Shown here: one piece after another, positions 1-11,371 of the stretch
How the letters are laid out: every line of letters begins with the position of its first letter
How positions within the stretch are numbered: the first letter of the stretch is position 1
Source: Chrysogorgia sp. JL179-B06
Lineage: Eukaryota > Cnidaria > Anthozoa > Scleralcyonacea > Chrysogorgiidae
Assembly (NCBI GenBank): GCA_035772405.1
Contig: JAYKKM010000343.1
Coordinates: forward strand, 248,001-312,000
Reading direction: 5' to 3'
DNA: 64,000 nucleotides
Made by a program: the position numbers and the translations under genes
Notes under the pieces: generated by a model
What the model saw: only the letters and a program-made list of their open reading frames with translations
Databases searched by the model: none
Told to the model about the DNA's origin: nothing

Positions 1-592
1 TACTTTAACTTTATGTTTACTTTAACTTTAACTATGCTTGAACTTTTAACTTTAACTTTGCGTTGACTTTTAACTTTAACTTTACTTTAACTTTTAACTT
101 TACTTTAACTTTTAACTTTACTTTAACTTTGCTTTAACTTTTAACTTTAACTTTGCGTTGACTTTTAACTTTAACTTTTAACTTTACTTTAACTTTTAAC
201 TTTAACTTTGCGTTGACTTTTAACTTTAACTTTTAACTTTACTTTAACTTTTAACTTTAACTTTGCGTTGACTTTTAACTTTAACTTTTAACTTTACTTT
301 AACTTTCAACTTTAACTTTTAACTTTACTTTAACTTTTAACTTTAACTTTTAACTTTACTTTAACAAAATGTTTACTTTAACTTTATGTTTACTTTAACT
401 TTAACTTTGCTTGAACTTTTAACTTTAACTTTGCGTTGACTTTTAACTTTAACTTTACTTTAACTTTTAACTTTACTTTAACTTTGTTTTAACTTTAACT
501 TTGCGTTGACTTTTAACTTTTAACTTTACTTTAACTTTTAACTTTACTTTAACTTTGCTTTAACTTTTAACTTTAACTTTGCGTTGACTTTT
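1..592. repeat. CTTTAA-type satellite array with 55-bp higher-order unit
   Basis: The stretch is built almost only of TTTAAC-like steps (CTTTAACTTTTAACTTTACT and variants). The marker GCGTTGAC interrupts the simple repeat at about 155, 210 and 265, giving a 55-bp higher-order period, and recurs near 60, 432, 505 and 580. The array is cut by the window start, so its full length is unknown. It has almost no G on this strand. A satellite or subtelomeric repeat is the likely identity; that is inference. Confidence 0.9.
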
Positions 593-645
593 GAAGGGGT
601 GGATGGGTGAATTGTGAGGGAGAGGTATTCATGGAGGTGAGCGGG
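593..645 (+). repeat. Array-flanking repeat, copy 1
   Basis: This 53-bp block (GGGTGGATGGGTGAATTGTG at its core) directly follows the CTTTAA array and recurs almost unchanged at 1317-1368, shortly after the second CTTTAA array. The shared flank suggests both arrays derive from one larger repeated unit. The short ORFs that cross it are not coding. Confidence 0.8.
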
Positions 646-667
646 CATAGTAGGTATATTTCTCAAA

Positions 668-785
668 CGGGCCACAGGGCCACGAAAAAGGCCCCCAGGG
701 CCATTTTGAAGGATGTATCGCCAGACAAAGGGCCAAAGGGCCACGAAAAAGGCCCTCAGGGCCATTTTGTAAACTTATCGTATAA
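668..785. repeat. GGGCC-rich tandem duplication
   Basis: Two about 60-bp units each contain GGGCCACGAAAAAGGCCC, followed by CAGGGCCATTTTG. GGGCC and GGCCC alternate, so each unit can fold back on itself. A related GGGCC/GGCCT-rich motif occurs in the dispersed repeat at 3255-3428 and 4088-4272. Confidence 0.75.
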
Positions 786-1142
786 ATGTTATGTAGTAAA
801 TTAAACTATTCAGTTGACATCAATAGCCAAACAGTTATACCCAAGCAATGCCAAATTTTTCCAGCAGGCTTACGTCTCGCAGATGTGATGGTAGAGAGTT
901 GAATAATATCCTAGGGGATCTACAGTAGAAACTGTTCTGAAAAGTTACGCTATTTACTTTAGGGATATTTAAAACAAATTCATTTGATCGGTTTGTACGT
1001 CTTGTAACACGGCTGGAGGAATTGATAGAAATGTAAGAGTCACATGAACCAACTAATGCTTTAAAAATGTATACTAAGTCCAGGTACTCGTGCCAGTATA
1101 GGACAGAGGTAGCAGTCCTCTAGAGGTAGCAGTCGTAGCAGT
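786..1142. other. No gene seen
   Basis: Unclassified AT-rich DNA between two repeat blocks. A short tandem piece (AGAGGTAGCAGTC twice) lies at about 1103-1133. There is no ORF or RNA gene that I can support. Confidence 0.5.
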
Positions 1143-1276
1143 TTAAACTTTTAACTTTAACTTTAAATTTACTTTAACTTTTAACTTTAACTTCTAACTT
1201 TACTTTAACTTTTCTTTAACTTTACTTTAACTTTGCTTTAACTTTTAATTTTAACTTTTAAATTTACTTTAACTTC
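1143..1276. repeat. Second CTTTAA-type array
   Basis: A shorter and more degenerate version of the array at 1-592, with the same TTTAACTTTTAACTTTAACT pattern. It is followed at 1317-1368 by the second copy of the array-flanking block. Confidence 0.85.
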
Positions 1277-1316
1277 GCATGCAGCGGGTCACAATTTCGG
1301 ATATATATGGCGATTT

Positions 1317-1368
1317 GAGGGGTGGATGGGTGAATTGTGAGGGAGAGGTATTCATGGAGGTGAGCGGG
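1317..1368 (+). repeat. Array-flanking repeat, copy 2
   Basis: Matches 593-645 over its whole length, differing mainly at the first bases. Confidence 0.8.
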
Positions 1369-1556
1369 GATATAATGTGTATTAGGGAATAAAATGAAAT
1401 TAAAGTGTATTTTCATCACTCGCCTGACAATTATAGATTGCCTTTCTTCCGAGGGCAGTTGGTGAAAGTCCGACAAATGGTTTGCTAATCTCAATAAGCA
1501 TTAGCATAGCAACGCTGTAAACGCAATGCCGTTTAAATTTTTCCAAGTCAATATGT

Positions 1557-1674
1557 GTGAGACCTTGAACAGTTCGTCGCACTGTTTCCCGAAGTGTTTC
1601 TTCATCATAGGAATTGTGTACACTAAAGCGAGATAAGCCATAATACGGCAAAAAATTATTAGGGTTCATCTCTT
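1557..1674. repeat. Dispersed repeat R1, copy a
   Basis: A block of about 118 bp (GAACAGTT, CACTGTTTCCCGAAGTGTTT, AATTGTGTACACTAAAGCGA) that returns at 3941-4060 (close match) and 3712-3828 (more diverged). A 119-codon open frame on the minus strand (1400-1759) overlaps it. The frame is broken in the other copies and matches no family I know, so I treat it as chance. Confidence 0.75.
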
Positions 1675-1870
1675 TGTATAGATGTGGCGAAAACACACTA
1701 GGTTCAGTCGAACGCGGAGACAGACATATAGGTGCAGTCGAAGACTTAGGCAATCGCACAACTCCCGATGAGAGTCAAGGAGTCGGAATTGGAATCGGTG
1801 ATATTCCAAATATAATTAAATTTAGGGTTATGAACGTGGAATAGGGTTAGGAGTCTACACGGGATGTTAG

Positions 1871-2106
1871 GCGTTCTTAACACTAATTATACTTTCGTTC
1901 GCAACACAGAGAGCCGCCTAGCTTTGGCTTCTCGAATGGTCTGATTCAGCCAAATAAACCTTAGCAACCGCGTTAAAGTTCTATTTCGATTGTATCTAGA
2001 AAAGCAATTTTGATAAAGTTTTATTTCGCTTACAGGCAAATGAATGCGTTTGAAGAGGTTAGAGTTAGGAGTCTACGAGGGAATACTTAATTAGTGTTAA
2101 GAACGC
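1871..2106. repeat. 19-bp perfect inverted repeat, 198-bp loop
   Basis: GCGTTCTTAACACTAATTA at 1871-1889 is the exact reverse complement of 2088-2106. The word TTAGGAGTCTAC precedes both arms in direct orientation (near 1847 and 2065), so the structure combines direct and inverted repeats. It abuts the element at 2115-2342. Confidence 0.7.
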
Positions 2107-2114
2107 CTCACATC

Positions 2115-2342
2115 GAGGGGAAGGCTAAAAGGGATGACTCAAAAGGACCTTTCTGTTATTTTCTGGTTTTTATTTTTCGTTGGGTTATGGATAGCTACGG
2201 TTAGGGCTAGGTTTAAGGTTAGGATCAAGGTTAGGATCAAGGTTATGGTTGGGGTTAGGATTAAGATTGAGATTAGGGTTAGGATTAGTAGTTCTAAAAA
2301 ATGTAAAGGTCCTTTTGAGTCATCCCTTTTAGCCTTCACCTC
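2115..2342. mobile_element. MITE-like element with 32-bp perfect TIRs and telomere-like core
   Basis: The left arm 2121-2152 (AAGGCTAAAAGGGATGACTC...) is the exact reverse complement of 2305-2336. With one mismatch the arms extend to 2115 and 2342. An 11-bp direct repeat, CCTCACATCGA, lies at both ends (2106-2116 and 2339-2349), partly overlapping the arms, and may contain the target-site duplication. The roughly 150-bp core is not random: 2200-2290 is a degenerate series of GGTTAGG, GGATTAAGG and GGATCAAGG steps resembling TTAGGG repeats. There is no transposase ORF, so the element is non-autonomous. The superfamily is not determined. Confidence 0.8.
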
Positions 2343-2349
2343 ACATCGA

Positions 2350-3254
2350 AGTCATGGATGATAAATATCCCTCATTATCCCATATTGACTAATGCCGGTT
2401 TACCCATAAATATCCTAGTGTGTACCCTCAAAGCAATTAAATATTCCCAAGGCATGCAAATATTTGTGAGTTGCACCACTAATGCCTCTTAACGACCCAC
2501 GGGCTATTGTCCAAGTGAGCGCTCAACCTTCGCTTCGTTTGACAAGTCAATACGATTCAAAATTCGTTCTTCGTACGGCTTCTCTTCGTCCAGAGAATCC
2601 CTTAGGTTATACATTAAAGTCGCTAGGTTTCATTTTATCATAAACGCGTTAAAGATTTAATCCAGCTATTCGGACACTTATACCGTTGAACAATCTTTGA
2701 TGTTCCTCTATACAGGTTTTTAGGCACACAATAACTTTGAAAATGAACTCAGCCAAATTTAAAGCTCGATCATATAAACCCTCCATAAATTTTAGTTCTC
2801 TCTATATAGAGGACGCAAAAATAGCTGATAAGTTCTTTTACGGTTTTCGATTTTGTCCATTCGTGTCCGAGATATCTGTCTTTAAACATTGCCAAAAAGC
2901 CCTATTTTGAATTGCCCGCTAGAAATTTCCTCAAATGCTATACGCAAATAGGCAAATATCGCAAATAGCCAAAATGGGGCTCTTACTTCGTGTATTACAT
3001 AATTGAAATCTTTAGTTTAAAAGTAGGGTTATAGTATTCCTTTATTTCAGGGCTAGGACTAGAGTTTTTATTTGGGTTATGGGTATGGTTAGGGTTTTTG
3101 TTCTTGTACAGGGACTTTATTAGTTTCGAACGTTATTTGTTCAAATCAATCATTTATCATCACGATTCTTACGGACTTACAAATCTTCATGCCTACATTT
3201 CGAAGAAAACTTTCGAACCTTTCACGAGGACAACAGATACTCGAATGAAAGGAC
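2350..3254. other. No gene seen
   Basis: Unclassified DNA. A short TTAGGG-like tract (GGGTTATGGGTATGGTTAGG) lies at about 3074-3093. Open frames here are short and without recognisable features. Confidence 0.5.
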
Positions 3255-3428
3255 TGCTGAATAGCGTGAAGGGAGCGTGATGACCGTATAAACTCCCTCC
3301 TACGAACGGGCCAAAAGGCCTTATCGGGCCAAAGAAGGCCAGATAGGGCCTAAACGGGCCTAATACAATACCATGGGGGTCCCAAAGGTACACGAGACTA
3401 GGGTTAAGGGTCGTAAAGGTGAAAGGCT
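3255..3428. repeat. Dispersed repeat R2, copy 1
   Basis: A block of about 174 bp beginning GCTGAATAGCGTG and containing GGGCC/GGCCT palindromic steps (ACGGGCCAAAAGGCCTTATC), followed by CCCAAAGGTACACGAGACTA. It is repeated at 4088-4272 with small indels. Confidence 0.8.
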
Positions 3429-3711
3429 AAAAATACTAATTCGTTTCTGTTAGGTATGCCCCGTTAAAGTAAACGTTGAAAAACATGTATACGTTTGTAA
3501 CTGATATAAATATTTTTAACTCTATATTTGTGTCACGTATTAATAAGGTTTTATATATCTCCATAAGTGCCCTTGTAAACACATGCTTTCAGGCGAAATA
3601 TGCAAATATCGGCCGTAGGATAAGTTGGCCAGGAAGCCTTATTTTGTAATTCCTGATCATTTTGCGAATGGTTTTCTTCAGAATACTTTACGCCAAAACT
3701 AGCTATGTCGA

Positions 3712-3828
3712 TACGTTTGAGATCTAGAACAGTTCTTCACACTGTTTCCCGCGAAGGGTTTCTTCCCTCATTGGAATCCCCTACACTAACACGAGATAAT
3801 TAGCGATAATTCGGCCAAATTCATGAAC
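3712..3828. repeat. Dispersed repeat R1, copy b
   Basis: A diverged copy of 1557-1674, with several substitutions and indels. Confidence 0.65.
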
Positions 3829-3940
3829 ATGTATGCAAATCTTAACCTTAACAACGTGAATATACATCATGACAACGGAGTCATAAAATAGCCGAGTCAT
3901 CCAATTTAACCAAGACGTTTATATTTATATTTTTCAATAT

Positions 3941-4060
3941 GTTTGAGATCTTGAACAGTTCTTCGCACTGTTTCCCCGAAGTGTTTCTTCATCATAGGAA
4001 TTGTGTACACTAAAGCGAGATAAGCCATAATACGGCCAAAATTATTAGGGTTCATCTCTT
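3941..4060. repeat. Dispersed repeat R1, copy c
   Basis: A near-identical copy of 1557-1674, lying directly upstream of R2 copy 2. R1 and R2 may be parts of one longer repeated unit. Confidence 0.75.
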
Positions 4061-4087
4061 AGCGGTGAAAACACAGGTTCAATCGAA

Positions 4088-4272
4088 CGCTGAATAGCGT
4101 GTAGGGAGCGTGATGACCGTATAAACTCCCTCCTACGAACGGGCCAAAAGGCCTTATCGGGCCAAAAAAAGGCCTAAACGGGCCTAATACACACACAGAG
4201 AGCCACCTAAGTATACGATGGGGTCCCAAAGGTACACGAGACTAGGGCTAGGAATCGTAAAGGTGAAAGAGG
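4088..4272. repeat. Dispersed repeat R2, copy 2
   Basis: Same order of blocks as 3255-3428. It lacks part of the GGCCAGATAGGGCC step and has a short insertion near 4190. Confidence 0.8.
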
Positions 4273-4502
4273 CTTAGAGGTAATTACTTCCGTCCCTTGC
4301 GTTCGTCACGCTAACAATACTAATTACTTTTTGTACGCAACGCTCTTTGTTCTGCCTCGGATAAAAAAACGCGCGAAGAAGAGGGAGATGTCTTCGAAGA
4401 GGTCCGACTGAAAATTCACCAATGAGCTTGTAGTAATTATCACACGAAAGTGATCCGTCTTAATGACTTTTTAATGAGGCGGCATCCCTTTGGTCGGTAT
4501 AT

Positions 4503-4524
4503 GGGGGGGGGGGGGGGGGGGGGG
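4503..4524. repeat. G22 homopolymer
   Basis: Twenty-two consecutive G residues on the + strand, the longest of seven G or C runs of 12 or more in the window. Its true length is uncertain because such runs are hard to sequence. Confidence 0.85.
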
Positions 4525-4724
4525 TTATCTACTAACATCACTATATTAAAAGTCTCGTTTCGCTTCAGTTCCTGGCGTCTTGCCACATTTAAATTTTGCA
4601 TTTCTTCGCAGTCAACATTTAACGGAATTCCTCGCACAATTTGCTGTATGTATTGATATGTATTGAAAAGGTCTGTTGACATTTGTTCACATTTCAGTGA
4701 CTCATCCATTGATACAATTATTGT

Positions 4725-5036
4725 TATCTGCTTTTACGTAATATAAAACACTCCGATACCCGAATTTACTACAGCTTCCTTTAGCCTCGACTTTAGCTTT
4801 CTTCTAAAGAAAAACACACACGCTTTCAAATTGTTGAGGAATTATCTAAAAACGTTCCAATGACTTTTTAAATGTTTCTATTCTTGCAAATGAGCTCCGC
4901 AGCAATTATGGATGTCAACGTGCGACGTTTATTTGGGAGCGGACCAGCGGTGAGAGCGCGGCGATTATTTGTCATTAGTACTATTCGATAAACGTGATAC
5001 CGACGTTTAACGAGAAGGAACTTCGGTTCTGCGTCT
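4725..5036. other. No gene seen
   Basis: AT-rich sequence between the G run and the ACG minisatellite. I find no supported feature. Confidence 0.5.
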
Positions 5037-5039
5037 GTC

Positions 5040-5232
5040 ACGCTCCCGGACGCAAGACGAACGCAAGACGAACGCAGACGAGACGCTAGACGGACGCTAG
5101 ACGAACGCAAGACGAACGCAGACGAGACGCTAGACGGACGCTAGACGAACGCAAGACGCACGCTAGACGAACGCAAGACGCACGCTAGACGAACGCAAGA
5201 CGCACGCTAGACGAACGCAGACGAGACGAGGA
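5040..5232. repeat. ACG-rich minisatellite
   Basis: Tandem units of about 10 bp built from GACGCTAGAC, GAACGCAAGAC and GGACGCTAGA. Longer blocks such as GACGAACGCAGACGAGACGC recur. The composition is unlike the AT-rich surroundings. The minus-strand frame crossing it (4868-5110) is repeat translation. Confidence 0.85.
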
Positions 5233-5236
5233 CGCA

Positions 5237-7257
5237 GTAAATGGTTATTTATTTTTTAGTTTATAAGGCGCACTATAGTTGGAGCAGGGCTCTGTGGTGC
5301 TGTCTCACACTATATGTCTATATATTTTCTTATTTATATTGCTTTAAATTATGGTGGAAGTTTTGTAAATAAAAATAATAATTCTCGCAAGATTGTAGCT
5401 CATATTTTCGTTAACTCGATTCATGTAATAACATTGCCGACGATTTTTAACACAACAATAATTGAAATTTCTCGAGTTTACCTGACAATGAAACAGGAAG
5501 TGAGAAAGTATTTCCTGGTGAAAGTGGATTTTTTGTCCTTCAAATAGTTAAGCTAATAAAGTTTTTTTAAAAATAATCCTGTTTTATGGGAAAACAATAG
5601 TAGAAAAGTCGCAAAAACAACGAAGGACGTAGCAACTTCTCGTATGGTCGAGGCCTTTTGACGATACGAATATACAGCTTCGAACTCCATGAGAGCTTCA
5701 AGGTTAAGGAGATAAAGCAAGAAAAGGAAAGTAAAACACTGTCTCGATGAAAGTTTTACGGACCAATGTCGTTCTTCAGATTGAAATCAGTCTTGCTTTG
5801 TGAATGCTATCACTACCAAAGAGGACCGGTCTATAGCGAACATATCTATAAAACATTTTCAAAGTTAAAGTGGTACTACGATCAATTTTTCACCTGTGAA
5901 TATTTTACGGATTTATAAAGCAGAGCTGCAAAATATTACTCGATCGAAACCGCTTTGTGATTCGACGATTGCAAGTATTATTTTTCTGAATCTGGAGTTG
6001 GTGCGTCCACAGGGAAAAATTAATGTATGCGCTCCGTTTCCTTAGCGATGTGTCTTGTGGTGGGGGTATGAAGTCCTTCAATGTTGAATAGACTAGCACC
6101 GTTCTACAGTAAAGTATAGCAAAATAGTTTACTCTATACTCCCATTGCTTTATTCGCAACATATCGGTGGTATACTGTAGTTGACGAACAAATAATTTAC
6201 ATATAGCTCAACATTAAATAGAGCTGCTGATCTCTCGCGACTTGCTGCTAAAATCAATACAGTTTCCGAATGTTTGCTCAAAGCAATCTCAGAGAGTAAT
6301 TATATACTTAAACAAATCGTTCTATTTCCTAAGAAAACAGCTTCTGCCAAGAATTAGCGTATGTTGCCAATATACTTGTACCGTTGGATAAATCCTTGAG
6401 ATTGAAGAGCTGCGTCTTGTTTGGAAAGCTCTGCTGAAGGATTTTAAGTAAAATTTTAAAGAGGCGGTAGGTCCGATTCAACATTTAAAAAAATATCACT
6501 TTTTTAATTTTCGTATGCTTAAACATGACTCAGAGAAGTAATCTATTTATCACACTTAACCATTTATGAAGGGAATTTAGTCCCTGATAATACCATCAGA
6601 CAAAATTCTCCGGCGCCAGCAAGCACCTTTTATTGTTCTCGTGCTAATAATTATCACACTTGTTGCTTCCTTAACTCCCCTACATGTATATTCGGCATAG
6701 TTTTACATGCACCTCTTTACGCGACATCATTTACTGCATTTCCTGCAGTAAATATTGTGCAGTAAATATTGTGTAGTATAAATCGGTAAAACTGGGCGGC
6801 AGCATCTATCTGACATATTTGCTAAACATCTTCGCTCCGCAATGCACTATGTTGACAAACCCGTCGTCCTATAATTTAATAATTCCAACCATTCGAGTTC
6901 GGAGATGAAAGCTTACCAAGTTACTCATTTATGGTTGGTCTCCTTTTCAAAATTAGAATATATCTTCATGCACCATGCACTTCATTATTTTCTTTTATTA
7001 ATCACTATGAAGTCATCTTTTATCTATCAATTGGCCGGACAACAACACTGGCTTCTCGCTTTATTCCCTTGGCCTTTCTCTTTATCTCAATGGCCTATTT
7101 ACTGATTGACGTTAACATAGCAAATGACGTTCCTACTTTTTCATCTCTAACTATTATTTGTTATTGTTTTTCGTACATGATTGGATCACCCTAGTCACAT
7201 GATTATTTTTTATATAAAATATTCACTCAGTTTTCATTTCACTTTACGTTTCACTCT
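5237..7257. other. No gene seen
   Basis: About 2 kb of AT-rich unclassified DNA. A short tandem duplication, GCAGTAAATATTGTG, lies at about 6746-6775. All open frames are below 90 codons and show no known motif. Confidence 0.5.
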
Positions 7258-7304
7258 CTGATGAAAGACCTTCACTTGAAACGTTAGACCTCCTATATTT
7301 CGTC
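7258..7304 (+). ncRNA. Hammerhead-ribozyme-like motif
   Basis: The conserved core words occur in the right order: CTGATGA at 7258-7264, a possible short stem AAG/CTT, GAAAC at 7278-7282, and CGTC at 7301-7304, with ACG/CGT able to pair as a short stem III before the expected cleavage residue C. Short stem III is known for type I hammerheads in animal retroelements, including Penelope-like ones. Stem I is weak here (only about two pairs) and stem II closes with A-U instead of G-C, so this may be a decayed or chance copy. Confidence 0.3.
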
Positions 7305-8600
7305 AGTACACCAACCTTTCATCATAGTATTTCGTTTGTATTTCTACACTGCTTTATACGTAACGCAACACGTTTATATCACTTATTTGGATATTCAGTT
7401 TCAGATAATTTGATTCAAATTTTCCCATGTTTTAGCAGTAGCAACGAGCATTGTTTACACCTAAGCAACTAAACAAATATGGGTCAAAAGCTCTATAACT
7501 CAATAAATATCGACTATATGAAATGGGAATTTACTGTGAAGTACATGATGAATTCGGAATCATTACTAGCAACGACTTTTACCTTGTTTTATTTTAACTT
7601 TTTTCTTTAATTTTTTTCTTGACATTTAACGGTTAGGATTAGGGTTTGGTTAGGGTTTATTTTAGAATAATTGTTACGATTACTAACTACCGGTCATAGT
7701 ATAGTTTTCAAAACTAAATGACCGGCTTGCCTGTCATATAGTCACAGCGTATTAGAAAACCATTAGGCTGAGGGCTTAGTGTTAGGATATAAGTTGTTTT
7801 GCGGTTAGCAGTTCTATGATGTATTTCATCATACAGGCATGTCCGATCGTAAAATAGCAGTACAATCTCTCATTTCGTCCCACCTCTCTCGGATAATAAA
7901 AAAAGATCGTCCAGAAGGCAATCGCTTGCGGGCGCTGACAAAGAACGCCCCGGATGTAGTAAAACCCCAACTAAACATAAATACAGTATATAGCATAACC
8001 ACGAAGTTTCTATATTGTTAAATAAGATAAATAAGTTCTGACATCTCGAATAAGTTTCATGCAGCGTTGTCCTGTAATGACTTCTCTCCCGAGCCTGTAC
8101 TGATTAGGAAACAAAAGAAAATTTGTAAATATCCAACTGCAAATGGCCATCATCATGATTTTCATCATCATGATTTTCCACATTTATATACAGTAGGTTC
8201 GTACAACTAGAAATACGTATACGCAGTAACCCCTCGCCCGCTGACTGTTTGAAGGTTTTTTGCTTACAGTACTTCTTTTAGTTCTTACTTTTAGTTGTAC
8301 TTGAATTAGATAATTGCACATTCATTTGCCAAACTGAATAGACTTTCAGTGGACAATATCTCTGACAGCTTTGTGTTATCCGAATTTAATTGTTTCATAG
8401 GACATCAAAATAAATAACTAAATACATTAATGGTTATAGTTAGTATAAACAGACACTATCGGCTGTTGAAAGAAGAAAGTACATCTTTATCATATATAGG
8501 GGTGCATTTATAGTGCAAATGTATAGGGCCCATTCAAATAGGGTTTATACTAACACACATATTACGGATTCTACCCTGATTGTTGGTGTGGATAGATTAT
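7305..8600. other. No gene seen
   Basis: Unclassified DNA. It holds a TTAGGG-like tract at about 7631-7662 (GGTTAGGATTAGGGTTTGGT) and a short ATCATCATGATTTTC duplication near 8146-8176. Confidence 0.5.
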
Positions 8601-8604
8601 ACCT

Positions 8605-9090
8605 GTATACAATAATTTGATAATTATACCCACATTGGACTACTGCGATGTGGAGCTGGCAGGGATATGGATAACTTAATATTGATTTATGTCGAGAGGT
8701 ATCAACGCAGAGCAGGGAAACTGATCTTTCCTAACTCAGGACTTGAAACTGATTGGTTAATAGAAACCGTAGGATTGGTACATCTTGCAATTAGAACTAA
8801 TATCTATCATCATATCTGAAGAACTAATTTCATCTAAATGAATCTGTTCATTCATACATGTTTTCGCACCTTATCAATTGCCTTAATTGACATCTTCAGC
8901 ATATACAACTGTTGAGTTAAAATTAGTTTTTGTAACATTGTACTGTACATATATGAATTATGTGTCTATATTTGCAATAACTTTAATTTGTTAGGAAATA
9001 CATGTAAGACCGCCATTAATACCAGTGTTAGCATTGAAGGGGCTATCCTGTATAAATATTATTGTATTATTATTATTATTATTATTAATA
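8605..9090 (+). pseudogene. CR1/L2-like LINE 3' end (RT C-terminus remnant, UTR and TTA tail)
   Basis: The translation contains IIPTLDYCDV and, after a frameshift, ERYQRRAGKLIF followed by about 35 more codons to a stop near 8818. This is the pattern after the catalytic palm in CR1/Jockey-group reverse transcriptases, where 'LDYCD.VW' and 'LQRRA.K.I' are typical. The 3' UTR ends with GGGCTATCCTGTATAAATAT and a (TTA)n tail at 9063-9088, a usual LINE end. The 5' part is missing. The family rests on recognition, not on a search. Confidence 0.6.
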
Positions 9091-11371
9091 CTAATGCCTA
9101 AATGCAGATATCGTATTTTGATGGTTGTTAATACCAAAGCCATATGTATGTGCAACAGTGCAGGGCATAAAAAGCTATAATTCTGGATGACATGCTTATA
9201 GCCTGCTTGTTGACAATGATCTAGCTGACACAGTACTTGTTCAATCCCTAACAGTTTCTTTTGACATAGTGAGTGTCAACATCCCAATGTCAACATAATC
9301 TTATACCGGTATAAGCTGTACATGTATTTTACATTGCAAGTCTGGGACCAGTATTGTCCAAGCCTATTATCAGACACAACAAGTTATGGCCCACTAGGCC
9401 AGCTACTGCAGGCCTGACATGTTTCATAATGGATGGAGTAAACACAGATTGTTTATCGAATACAGACCAGCATACAATACATAGACGATCGTCAAGCTCA
9501 TATCCTCAGAAAAATTATTCCCTTCTGATCACTGGTGACTCTAACCATTTTAGCCATCGAGATGTAACAATGGAGAGAGGTAACAATGATCTACTGGTTC
9601 AAATGATATAAGTGCCTATGCGGCAGTTACTATACATCGTAATGTTTGAATGTGTTAACTGCTGTAGCAAATTCAACCCGCATAGGACATATATCAATAT
9701 AATCAGTATATACATCATTGTAACTCAGAATAAATTTTCTGACGATATGAGCTTGAGGCTCATCCATGTATTGTCTGTCTACTCCGAGCACTCCCTTACT
9801 CACTACAGCAGTGCACATATTACCACTGACCAGTATACAGTAATTGCTTGTTTATACTACAAAATTGTAGTCCAGGCCCATGTTGTAAACACAGCTATAG
9901 TCTGCATGCTTTTGCACCCTAAACTACCAGCACTGTACAGTAAATAGGCTAATCATATAGAGGGCATAATTACTCGAATATAATTGGCTGATGAGGAAAG
10001 CATTTTTCCTAAATTCAGGGCAAAATTGCTTCTACCTTATTGGTGTTTTACTTGTAAATCCAAGCTCCCCTGTTCTCTTAGTCAATGTTTAACTCAACAA
10101 AGTTGGTTGTGATATACCGTTTACTTTCAGTGGATTGTATAGTTGTTTTTCACGCTTGGTTTTTACATTTGGCTGGCTTTCTCATGTTGTTGATGTGCGT
10201 AGCTAACTTATTTATGAATAAATTTTGTCCTTTAGTATATAATTAACAGGTAATTACATGGTTCCTCGTAAAATTAAGGTTTAATTTCACTTTAATTTTC
10301 ATTTAATTTGTGTTTTCAAACTTTCACAAATTGCCCTCGTCGCTTCTTATTTACACCAGAATTATGATTGTTCAAGGGCTTTCCAATGGTATATATAGTA
10401 CATTAACTCATTCTACATATCTAATGAATCCCTGGGACTGATTACCAACAGGAAACAGCTTTAAAAAGCTCAGATTGGATTCACAAACTTTGATAAACAT
10501 ATTAGATATTCCGACGACGATATATTTTGAACTACCAACTCTAGCAACTTATGCTATACATCAAATGAAAGCCTGGAAAACATACTCGGACATATTTGCA
10601 AAATATCTTTGTAACTGATCACTAAGTATAATCATCCGATGATACTGTATCCGTTGAACACTGCATTTTATGAACTTTTTGAACACAAATCTTCATTCAC
10701 CGTATAACCCGACAAAACATACGTACTTTTCGTGTTTAAAGGGGCTATGTCACGATTTGCCTGGTTACTCAGCTAAGCCTACTTGTTGATTTTTTGTTCA
10801 AGATAGTATACGGAAATATCGTGGCCTTCCAGCTTTAAGCTTAAATCTATGTCGGATGAAACTTTGGCAATTCGCTCTTAAATACGTATTTCTGTTGTCC
10901 ATGATGATATCCACCATCTTCAAAATGGCTTTATACTACGGTAGACATCATAATACATGTATGTTTAGATTTAGATTTGGGGGCTCATCTTCGGGCCAAA
11001 TGTCATGTTGATCAAGATATTTAGGACCTGTGAGTGCAGTTTCTGGGTTAGAATTGGCAATCATTTCTAAATTTCGGAGAGCATTAATTATGAATGCAGT
11101 TAACCCAGTACAATAAAACGCCAAAATGGCTTCGCTTGAAAATGGCCACACTTCTCAAATGATCGTATGTTTACTAGGGTGCAGTGAAATTGGAAAAAAA
11201 TATTATTCGTTTCAACTTCTAATAATTTTTAAAACTTGCTATGAGGTATAACAAATAATTTGGTGAAAAATTATGCAATTTGACCAAAAGCTTGAGGTGC
11301 CCAACAATGTTGAATATTTGCAGTGCATAAATGGATGAAATACAGAGGAAAATTGTTCAAATGTATCGATA
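9091..11371. other. No gene recognised
   Basis: Two adjacent open frames on the + strand (9354-9611, 85 codons; 9612-9947, 111 codons) show no known domain, signal peptide or splice context, and I do not call them genes. The word AAAGGGGCTATGTCACG at about 10738 resembles the ends of some invertebrate DNA elements, but no matching inverted end was found nearby. Confidence 0.45.

Noticed and set aside
9612..9947. 111-codon + strand frame as a gene
   Set aside because: No domain, no signal peptide, no splice context, and composition like the surrounding DNA.
10738..11160. DNA transposon starting AAAGGGGCTATGTCACG
   Set aside because: No inverted counterpart (CGTGACATAGCCCC) was found anywhere nearby, so no element can be bounded.
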